Shown in pieces: positions 10,283 through 17,349 of a stretch of DNA of 38,507 nt. The translations under genes and the position numbers were made by a program. The stretch covers positions 1 to 38,507 of the forward strand of contig CAMDXE010000008.1 of the NCBI GenBank assembly GCA_945878925.1, in the 5' to 3' direction. Under the pieces are notes generated by a model, which was not told the origin of the DNA, did not search any database, and saw only the letters and a program-made list of their open reading frames with translations. Each line of letters starts with the position of its first letter. Within the stretch, counting starts at the first letter, position 1. The stretch is from Chitinophaga pinensis (GTDB taxonomy: Bacteria > Bacteroidota > Bacteroidia > NS11-12g > UBA9320).

Positions 10283-12392
10283 CCAAATTATGGGCTTTTA
10301 ATAACTCTTCTTGAATGGGTTGGGGCACGTGGCTATAGCCTGCAAATTTGGATGTAAACGATCCTTTGCCTTGGGTCATCGAACGAAGCGTGGTTGAATA
10401 TTGATATAACTCGGATTGCGGCGTTTTGGCCTTTACTACCTGGTACAATCCTGCACCCTCCATGCCTAAAATTATGGATCTTCGCCCTTGCAAATCGGTT
10501 ATTATTTCGCCCATTAGTTCTTCAGGAACCTTCACTTCCACATCCTGAATAGGCTCCAACAAGCGAGGACTGGCATTTAAAAACGCCTCCTTAAACGCAT
10601 GTCCACCTGCTATTTTAAAGGCAATATCGTTGGAGTCGACGGCGTGCATTTTGCCATCGAATACCATCACCCGAATATCGCGTGCATAGGATCCCGTAAT
10701 CGGCCCATTTTCCATAACTTCCATAATTCCTTTTTTGATTGACGGCAAAAAACGCATATCAATTACCCCGCCAACAATGCAATTATAAAAAATTAGTTTG
10801 CCCCCCCAAGGTAAACTTATTTCATCTTTACCACGCAATTGGAACCCCTGTGGTTCGGGCATTCCTAGGGTATAAGGTTCAATTTTAAGATGCACTTCGC
10901 CGTATTGGCCCGAGCCCCCCGATTGTTTTTTATGCCTGTAACTTGCCGTAGCCGACCGTTGTATGGTTTCGCGATACGAAATTTTTGGCTCTATAAATTG
11001 AACCTCTATGCCATAGTCGTGATTCAACATCCATTCGACAATCGAAAGATGCAATTCGCCTTGGCAACCAATGAGCAATTGCCTAACCTCGCTGTTGAAC
11101 GTTACCTGCACGGTGGGGTCCTGGCTGTGAATTTTTCGCAATACTTCGCTCATTCGTTCTTCATCTTTTTTATTTTTGGGTTGAATGGCTTTGAGCAGGC
11201 GCGGCTCGGTATAAGGTATGGGCTGTATGCTTATCTTTTTTTGCAAGGCGTGCAAGGTGTCGTTGGTTTCGGTTTGTTTTAATTTTATGGCCACTCCTAT
11301 GTCGCCCGAACTTAATTTTAAAACAGGCTCCCTTTTATTGCCATCCATTATATAAAGTTGATTGATGGTTTGCTCGTCGCCGGTACGCGAATTGATAAGC
11401 TTATCGCCCGGCTTAATTTCGCCTGACTTGACCTTGAAAAAACTTATTTGCCCCAAATTGGGTTCATAGAGTGTTTTAAATACAAACAAGGCCACGGGTT
11501 TCGAGGGGTCACATTTAATTTCGTCGCCCTCCAAACTTTGTTCGGCTTTTAGCTCAGAAGCAGCCGGAGCCACGTGGTCGATAAAACCCATTAAGCGACC
11601 GCTTCCCATATCTAAAAGTGCCGAAACACAAAAAACCGGAAACAACTCATGGTTCAACATGCCTTTATTAATTCCTAATCTAAGTTCTTCTTCGTTTAGC
11701 GTTCCTTTCTCGAAAAATAGTTCCATTAGAGCCTCGTCATTTTCAGCTGCTTTTTCGACCAATTCGTTGTGCAAAGCTTCGGCTTTTTGGAGTTCATCAG
11801 CAGGTATGGCCATTTTTTCGGGCTTTCCTCCCTGTGGTCCAAACTTATAAACCTTCATTTTCAATACATCCACTATGGCTTGGTCGCCTTTAATTTTTAT
11901 GGGGTATTGCAGTAACATGGCATTTTTGCCGAAGGCTTTCTTAATGGATTGAAAACTGTCTTCAAAATTTGCATTGGGATGGTCAATCTGATTGATAACA
12001 AAAAGAGTCGGTTTACCCAATTGGTCGATATAATTCCAAATTATTTCGGTGCCTACTTCCACTCCGTGTATGGCATTAATTACCATGGCCAAGGTATCGG
12101 CAATGCGCATGGTTGAGGCTATTTCGCCAATAAAATCATCCAAGCCAGGCGTGTCTATCAAATTGATTTTATAATTGCGCCATTCGGTATGCAAAGGGGT
12201 GGCAAAAAGGGTTGTGCCTCGCTCCTGCTCCACAAGGTGGTAATCGGAAACCGTATTTTTGGTTTCTACTGTACCTCGGCGGTTAATAATACCGGCCTCA
12301 AAAAGCATGGTTTCGGCCAAGGTTGTTTTGCCGCTTCGGTGAGCGCCAACTAAGGCCACATTTTTGATGTGTTTTTCGTCATACACTTTCAT
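10263..12392 (-). CDS. elongation factor G-like GTPase (EF-G paralog)
   Basis: Full-length EF-G architecture: G1 GAHRSGKT, G3 DTPGLDDF, G4 NQID; domain IV region SGGSGQYGEVHLKIEP; C-terminal ...GMEGAGLYQVVKAKTPQSELYQYSTTLRSMTQGKGSFTSKF. Confidence 0.9.
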   Translation of the reverse strand: MKVYDEKHIKNVALVGAHRSGKTTLAETMLFEAGIINRRGTVETKNTVSDYHLVEQERGTTLFATPLHTEWRNYKINLIDTPGLDDFIGEIASTMRIADTLAMVINAIHGVEVGTEIIWNYIDQLGKPTLFVINQIDHPNANFEDSFQSIKKAFGKNAMLLQYPIKIKGDQAIVDVLKMKVYKFGPQGGKPEKMAIPADELQKAEALHNELVEKAAENDEALMELFFEKGTLNEEELRLGINKGMLNHELFPVFCVSALLDMGSGRLMGFIDHVAPAASELKAEQSLEGDEIKCDPSKPVALFVFKTLYEPNLGQISFFKVKSGEIKPGDKLINSRTGDEQTINQLYIMDGNKREPVLKLSSGDIGVAIKLKQTETNDTLHALQKKISIQPIPYTEPRLLKAIQPKNKKDEERMSEVLRKIHSQDPTVQVTFNSEVRQLLIGCQGELHLSIVEWMLNHDYGIEVQFIEPKISYRETIQRSATASYRHKKQSGGSGQYGEVHLKIEPYTLGMPEPQGFQLRGKDEISLPWGGKLIFYNCIVGGVIDMRFLPSIKKGIMEVMENGPITGSYARDIRVMVFDGKMHAVDSNDIAFKIAGGHAFKEAFLNASPRLLEPIQDVEVKVPEELMGEIITDLQGRRSIILGMEGAGLYQVVKAKTPQSELYQYSTTLRSMTQGKGSFTSKFAGYSHVPQPIQEELLKAHNLVAAHAD

Positions 12393-12515
12393 AGTTTATA
12401 CTTTGTTTAATGGGTTTCTGTTGTTATAAGTAAATACCAACTTTTCGCTCAAAATAAAAAGGAAAACGTATTGGTCTACCCTTCATCATTCAATCATTCG
12501 TTAAATCAAAGTTTT

Positions 12516-12589
12516 ATGGTTCTGCCTCATCAACCTGAGCACTTCCTATCAAGTAGGTTCACCAATTGCCTCAGGCCGACGAAAACCAT
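12516..12589 (-). ncRNA. candidate structured RNA hairpin (standalone RNA, EF-G-like leader, or repeat element)
   Basis: 15-bp imperfect helix between 12525-12539 and 12570-12584 (10 Watson-Crick, 5 G.U only when transcribed from the minus strand) capped by outer ATGGT/ACCAT pairing; inner CCTA-cttga-TAGG. Confidence 0.35.
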
Positions 12590-12740
12590 ACCTAAATAAT
12601 CGGAGAAGCCACAGGAGTTAATTTGCCGCTTATGCGATTTGCGTCGTATCAAAGGAAAACAAAAATTATTAGAAAGTGCAAATAAATATTTATACCATAA
12701 ACCTTTAGTATCTACATCCTATGAAATTAAAGGGATTAGG

Positions 12741-12762
12741 TAAAGTGGGGTTCAGCACTTTA
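12741..12762. repeat. short inverted repeat in intergenic region
   Basis: TAAAGTG-gggttcag-CACTTTA, 7-bp perfect arms. Confidence 0.4.
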
Positions 12763-13130
12763 TAATTTCTAAGCACATAAATTATATAGAGTTCACGTTT
12801 TTGGTTTTTTAGGTTGAGAGCGCTCAAATTTTGTCATTTTACGAATCGCTCCGTAAGTGCTTAAATCTAAAATTTTAACCTTTCAACCGCCTTTAATCGA
12901 TAGGAAGGGCCAATTGGGCAAAAAACTTGCATGCCGATAACATGGCAGTACCAAAGGTTTTAGCAAATGTGTCACCTATTTGAACGTATTGAGACCTAAT
13001 TGTTACATATTTAATTTATGTAGTTTTAGAATATTTGACAATTGACAATAGGGGCTGGAATACTGGAGGGTAAAAATATTTTTATATATTTAAATCTTAT
13101 CCGATATCAAATTTAATAAATCACAATCAT

Positions 13131-13358
13131 TTGAAAACTCTAGGTAACATTTTTTGTCACTTTCCATTTTTGAGTTTCGTGTCAGCAATTTTTATTTGTC
13201 TTTATGGACTGCTCTTGACTTTTACAGTTTTTTCAGCACCGATCCTACTTGGACTTATGGAGTTAAGAAAATTTTTGTTGAGGACATTAGATAACACTAT
13301 AGTAAATAAAAGAAATCTGCGAGATGAACATAATAAGGCGTGGAAAGTGGTAAATTAA
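13131..13358 (+). CDS. small membrane protein, weakly YccF-like
   Basis: 75-aa ORF from TTG; MKTLGNIFCHFPFLSFVSAIF...LLLTFTVFSAPILLGLMELRKFLL, two hydrophobic segments. Confidence 0.5.
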   Translation: MKTLGNIFCHFPFLSFVSAIFICLYGLLLTFTVFSAPILLGLMELRKFLLRTLDNTIVNKRNLRDEHNKAWKVVN

Positions 13359-13453
13359 ACAGTTGTGCTACTATCAAACTTTTGAAGAAGCTTGACGGTT
13401 TAGTGCTTTTAATCCTGCCAATCGTAAACTTGAAAACCGTTAAAAATATAAAA

Positions 13454-13822
13454 ATGGCACAAGAAAACATTAACGAAGTATTAAATAAATTGCTTGACGA
13501 AAAGAATCGCCCCACAGGTATTACGGTAATTTGTATTTTAGGTTTTATTGGTGCTGCATCTTTTAATCAACTTATCTTTTCAGACTTAGCAGACCAAATT
13601 GGAAGTTGGTGTCCACCTTATTTAGGCCTTTCAGCAATAATAGGGATAATGTGTTTGGTTGGGCTGTGGCAAATGAAAAAGTGGGCGGTATACACATACA
13701 CATGGTTTGTAGGACTTAATCAAATAGTTCTTTTGGTAATGGGGGTTTGGAATGTTGCGGCTCTTATAATTCCTGTAATGGTTGTAGGCATCGCTTTGGC
13801 TCATCTTAAAAAAATGGACTAA
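13454..13822 (+). CDS. small multi-TM hypothetical protein
   Basis: ORF track starts at 13340; internal ATG at 13454 (MAQENINEVLNKLLDEKNRPTG) is a more natural start; three to four hydrophobic segments. Confidence 0.55.
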   Translation: MAQENINEVLNKLLDEKNRPTGITVICILGFIGAASFNQLIFSDLADQIGSWCPPYLGLSAIIGIMCLVGLWQMKKWAVYTYTWFVGLNQIVLLVMGVWNVAALIIPVMVVGIALAHLKKMD

Positions 13823-13869
13823 TGACCTTGACCAAAAAGAAGAATAGCTGACTTGCCGTTTGTCCTCAT

Positions 13870-13982
13870 GCCCAAGTAACGAATTTTGCCCTAAACTTAA
13901 AATTTCTTCTAACGCTATTTAACAGAATTTCGAAGACTTACAAGGACTTATTCATAATAAAAGCTTTCAAGAAATGAAACCT
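13870..13982. repeat. 113-bp direct repeat, left copy
   Basis: gcccaagtaacgaattttgccctaaac...gctttcaagaaatgaaacct; 107/113 identical by eye to 15274..15386, no indels. Confidence 0.95.
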
Positions 13983-14113
13983 TGTTTACCCAACGTAATT
14001 TTGACTTCAATGAAAGCTTCTTGGCTCCAATTACCGAAATTTGGATAGATTCAAACCGAAAAATGTATGGTTGGAAAAATCCATCAACTGTAGTAAATTT
14101 GATAAAAAAATAG
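13982..14113 (+). pseudogene. 3' remnant of an unidentified gene starting at the repeat boundary
   Basis: 43-codon open frame LFTQRNFDFNESFLAPITEIWIDSNRKMYGWKNPSTVVNLIKK* with no plausible upstream start; begins where the left repeat ends. Confidence 0.4.
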
Positions 14114-14116
14114 AAC

Positions 14117-14365
14117 ATGAATACATCAGAACTAAAACTTAGTATATTTAGACAGATAGATTTATTGGATAAAAACCAATTGAGCGAACTGTCAGCAATA
14201 GTTCGTAATTTGACACATGGCCAATATGGAATTGACGATTGGGAGAATCTTTCGATTATTGAGAAAGAAGGAATTCTTGAAAGTATAAAACACTTGGAAG
14301 CAGATGGTGGTATTCAACACGAAACAGTTATAAAAGAAATTCGGAAAAAATTCACAAATGTCTAA
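14117..14365 (+). CDS. putative antitoxin of a ParE/RelE-type module
   Basis: 82-aa ORF; small polar protein immediately overlapping a ParE-like start (ATGTCTAA overlap). Confidence 0.6.
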   Translation: MNTSELKLSIFRQIDLLDKNQLSELSAIVRNLTHGQYGIDDWENLSIIEKEGILESIKHLEADGGIQHETVIKEIRKKFTNV

Positions 14366-14483
14366 TAACATTGTTTGGTCTTCTCATGCTGTAGAGGATC
14401 TAAACGAAATTGTTGAATACCTTTTAATAAGTTGGAACATCAAGGTGACAATTCAATACATTAACTGGGTAGACGACTTCTAA
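14358..14483 (+). pseudogene. truncated ParE/RelE-family toxin
   Basis: MSNNIVWSSHAVEDLNEIVEYLLISWNIKVTIQYINWVDDF* matches the N-terminal half of ParE-type toxins, then stops at 41 aa. Confidence 0.6.
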
Positions 14484-14528
14484 TTGCCAGACAATTATTA
14501 TTATATTTGAAACATAAAATGTTTGATA

Positions 14529-14732
14529 ATGTTAATTGAAAGAACTAATAATGAGGTTATAATTCGGCTCCCCTCCAATGTTGATACGGAAGGACTCCAA
14601 CGTCTTGTAGATTATTTAAGCTACAAAGAGGCAACCTCTAAGTCCCAAGCCAAGCAATCGGACGTCGACAAACTGGCCAAAGAAGTTAAAAGGGGTTGGT
14701 GGACAAAAAATCGAAGCCGATTTATAAAGTGA
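14529..14732 (+). CDS. putative antitoxin partner of PIN toxin
   Basis: MLIERTNNEVIIRLPSNVDTEGLQRLVDYLSYKEAT...; 4-nt GTGA overlap with the downstream PIN ORF. Confidence 0.65.
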   Translation: MLIERTNNEVIIRLPSNVDTEGLQRLVDYLSYKEATSKSQAKQSDVDKLAKEVKRGWWTKNRSRFIK

Positions 14733-15172
14733 AAATAATTGTAGACACAAATATTATTTTCAGTGGCCTGATTAACACTAATGGAACAATTGGTGACCTG
14801 CTTCTTAACTCCTATAATATTTTAGAATTTTATAGTTGCAACTATATGCGGTATGAAATTGACAAGCACTGGGAAAAGTTAAAGCGTATTTCTAAACTTT
14901 CAGAAGACGAATTAGAAGAATCTCGATTTAATATATTTTCTAGGGTAAATTTTATTAAAGAAGATCTCATTCCTGAAAAGATTTGGCATAGTGCAGAGAA
15001 GATTGTTGCAGACATTGACATTGATGATTCTGATTTTATAGCCTTGACAAAATATCTAAAAGGCTATTTATGGACAGGCGACAAAGAATTATACAATGGA
15101 CTCAAACTAAAAAATTTCAAACGACTTTATAATACAGCGGAATTATTAGCTATAAGAAATGGGAGAAATTGA
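14729..15172 (+). CDS. PIN-domain toxin (VapC-like)
   Basis: VKIIVDTNIIFSGLI start (PIN Asp), ...ADIDIDDSDFIALTKYLKGYLWTGDKELYNGL (acidic cluster and TGD); GTG start at 14729 inferred, ORF track opens at 14696. Confidence 0.8.
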   Translation: MKIIVDTNIIFSGLINTNGTIGDLLLNSYNILEFYSCNYMRYEIDKHWEKLKRISKLSEDELEESRFNIFSRVNFIKEDLIPEKIWHSAEKIVADIDIDDSDFIALTKYLKGYLWTGDKELYNGLKLKNFKRLYNTAELLAIRNGRN

Positions 15173-15273
15173 AACTGAATATTCGAAAGCCATCCGCAAA
15201 CAGCTAGTATAGTCAATGGGTGTTTATGGGTTTTGAAAGTTCAAACTTCTGTCTAGTTCTGAAATAGATTTAC

Positions 15274-15386
15274 GCCCAACTAACGAATTTTGCCCTAAAC
15301 ATAAAATTTCTTCTAACGCTATTTAACAGAATTTCGAAGACTTATAAGGCCTTATTCATAAAAAAAGCTTTCAGGAAATGAAACCT
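15274..15386. repeat. 113-bp direct repeat, right copy
   Basis: gcccaactaacgaattttgccctaaac...gctttcaggaaatgaaacct; matches 13870..13982. Confidence 0.95.
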
Positions 15387-15392
15387 GAAAGC
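15360..15392 (-). terminator. Rho-independent terminator of tRNA-Val
   Basis: GCTTTCAGG-aaatgaaa-CCTGAAAGC 9-bp perfect stem followed on the minus strand by seven T. Confidence 0.8.
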
Positions 15393-15406
15393 CTTGATGA
15401 TGTTAG

Positions 15407-15481
15407 TGGGGGCTACTGGGTTCGAACCAGTGACCCTCTGCTTGTAAGGCAGATGCTCTGAACCAGCTGAGCTAAGCCCCC
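15407..15481 (-). tRNA. tRNA-Val (anticodon UAC)
   Basis: Reverse complement GGGGGCTTAGCTCAGCTGGTTCAGAGCATCTGCCTTACAAGCAGAGGGTCACTGGTTCGAACCCAGTAGCCCCCA; 7-bp acceptor, CTTACAA anticodon loop, GGTTCGAACC T-arm. Confidence 0.97.
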
Positions 15482-15492
15482 TTTGAGGGCTG

Positions 15493-15523
15493 CAAAAATA
15501 TAAGAATTTTTATGTAAATCAAA
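15493..15523 (-). promoter_or_regulatory. Bacteroidota-type sigma-70 promoter of tRNA-Val
   Basis: Minus strand TTTG-N19-TATTTTTG matches the TTTG/TAnnTTTG consensus, 12 nt before the tRNA 5' end. Confidence 0.7.
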
Positions 15524-15615
15524 TTTTTATTTGCAAAGATTTTCTGAGCTAATGTTTAGAGGTATAATAGGCATATCAAAAAGAAGTAAATTTGTACGCT
15601 TAATAGATTTGCGTA

Positions 15616-16104
15616 TTGGATTTAAAAGGGTTCGAACTGCTTTATAAAACCTATCAACCTCAGCTGGTCAATTTTGCTTTTTATTATCTCAAACAGGAGC
15701 AGGAAGCTATCGATACTGTTCAAGAATTATTTGTAAACCTTTGGGAAAAACGAGAAACCATCAACCTTTCGAGTCATCCAAAATCTTATTTAAGAACGGC
15801 CGTTAAAAATAGATGCATCAATAAACTTACCCGCAAAAAAATAGCGTTTACAGACTCCCATCTGTTGCAAGATGTATTTGTTGACCCCCAAACGCCCATC
15901 ATGTTACTGGAATCGAAGCAAACCGAAACCACCCTAATCCAACTGATAAATGCTATGCCCGAACGCTGTCGCGAAATATTTATACTCAGTCGATTCGAGC
16001 AAATGAGTTATAAAGAAATAGCGGCCTTTCTTGGAATTACTTCCAAAACAGTTGAAAATCAAATTGCAAATGCATTAAAATTACTTCGCAAACACCATCC
16101 TTAG
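15616..16104 (+). CDS. ECF RNA polymerase sigma-70 factor (FecI-like)
   Basis: FELLYKTYQPQLVNFAFYYLKQEQEAIDTVQELFVNLWEKR (sigma2) and MPERCREIFILSRFEQMSYKEIAAFLGITSKTVENQIANAL (sigma4). Confidence 0.93.
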   Translation: MDLKGFELLYKTYQPQLVNFAFYYLKQEQEAIDTVQELFVNLWEKRETINLSSHPKSYLRTAVKNRCINKLTRKKIAFTDSHLLQDVFVDPQTPIMLLESKQTETTLIQLINAMPERCREIFILSRFEQMSYKEIAAFLGITSKTVENQIANALKLLRKHHP

Positions 16105-16199
16105 TTTTATTGGGCCCAAAACTTTTTTTTATAAATAGTAACAACGCCTTGGGGGTAAATGTGTTTTGTGGTGTACTTATGCAATCAGCACCACCAATT

Positions 16200-16355
16200 A
16201 TGGAATATGCAAAAGGAAATGTTATTGCAAGGTATATTTTAAACCTTTGCGATACCGAAGAAAAGGAATACATGAACGAATGGCTTAAACAAAGTCCTTA
16301 TAACCGTTTCATTTACAATCATATTGCTCAATCGCTAAACGAACTTGAAAATTAA
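16200..16355 (+). CDS. small FecR-N-terminal-like ORF
   Basis: MEYAKGNVIARYILNLCDTEEKEYMNEWLKQSPYNRFIYNHIAQSLNELEN; stop is 1 nt before the fecR ATG; ORF track opens at 16110. Confidence 0.5.
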   Translation: MEYAKGNVIARYILNLCDTEEKEYMNEWLKQSPYNRFIYNHIAQSLNELEN

Positions 16356-16356
16356 G

Positions 16357-17340
16357 ATGGAGCGCACGCAAAATGAAATTTATAATATTCTCGTTCGGCA
16401 TATCGACGGCGAATGCAGCGAGGAAGAATCCCTATTTATTAAGCAACGTATTCAATCCGATCCGAAGTTGAAAAACGAATACGATTTACTTATTGAATTA
16501 AATGGGATTGTACTAAAGTCTTTCCCTTATACCATAGATTCGAAGCCCGACGCTGGTTTCGAACAGTTAAAAACAAAATTAGAATCGCCTGCAAAAACAA
16601 AATTTTATAACCCATGGCTTAGAGTGGCTCAATATACTGCCGCTGCTATGCTAATTTTTGTAGCAGGTTGGTATTTTATAAATTCTTCGAAAAACGAATT
16701 TAGCAGCTACGCCAAAGGCTTAACCTACAAAACCGGCCATAATGAACTACAAACGGTTCGATTGAACGATGGCAGCATTATTACCCTTAACCAAAATTCA
16801 CGCCTTTTGGTTGACAAAAGCTATAATTCAAAAAATAGGCTTGTGGAGTTATACGGAGAAGCTTTTTTTGAAGTGACACAAAATATCAATAAACCGTTTA
16901 TTGTAAAAACTAAGCAAACGTTTACCAAAGTTATAGGCACTTCCTTCGAAATTGAGTCGAGAAACAATCAAAGGGTTTTTCTAAAATTGCACAAAGGCAA
17001 AGTGCAGTTTATTACTGCCAACTCTACCACCATCCTTGCCCCGCTCGAAACTATTGATTTTTCGCCAATTACTAAAACCATAAAAAAACAAAAGGTTAAA
17101 AATTTGACAAAAGCGAATTGGGCTACTGGCTTATGTTTTAAAAACACGAGCCTTAAAAACATTCTGCATCAAATGGACGTGCTCTATAATGTTAAAATAA
17201 TGGCGAGTCCAGTCATCGAAAATGAAAGGTATACCGTTTCATTCACAGGATTACCCCTTAGCGAAACGCTTAAACTTTTGAGCGCACTTACCGATTGCAG
17301 GTTGATAAAAAATGGTACACATTATCTCTTAATTCCATAA
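16357..17340 (+). CDS. FecR family anti-sigma factor
   Basis: Single TM segment, TVRLNDGSIITLNQNSRLLVDKSYNSKNRLVELYGEAFFEV core FecR motif. Confidence 0.93.
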   Translation: MERTQNEIYNILVRHIDGECSEEESLFIKQRIQSDPKLKNEYDLLIELNGIVLKSFPYTIDSKPDAGFEQLKTKLESPAKTKFYNPWLRVAQYTAAAMLIFVAGWYFINSSKNEFSSYAKGLTYKTGHNELQTVRLNDGSIITLNQNSRLLVDKSYNSKNRLVELYGEAFFEVTQNINKPFIVKTKQTFTKVIGTSFEIESRNNQRVFLKLHKGKVQFITANSTTILAPLETIDFSPITKTIKKQKVKNLTKANWATGLCFKNTSLKNILHQMDVLYNVKIMASPVIENERYTVSFTGLPLSETLKLLSALTDCRLIKNGTHYLLIP

Positions 17341-17349
17341 TTTTACAGG

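Noticed and set aside
10890-11282. 130-aa plus-strand ORF inside the EF-G-like gene
   Set aside because: Antisense to a clearly conserved domain; likely codon-bias artefact.
12516-12589. tmRNA, SRP RNA or RNase P identity for the hairpin region
   Set aside because: None of the conserved sequence blocks of those RNAs are present.
13870-15386. Repeats as integron attC-like sites (CTAACG motifs, toxin-antitoxin cargo)
   Set aside because: No paired attC core sites or typical foldback stem could be identified and no integron integrase is present in the window.
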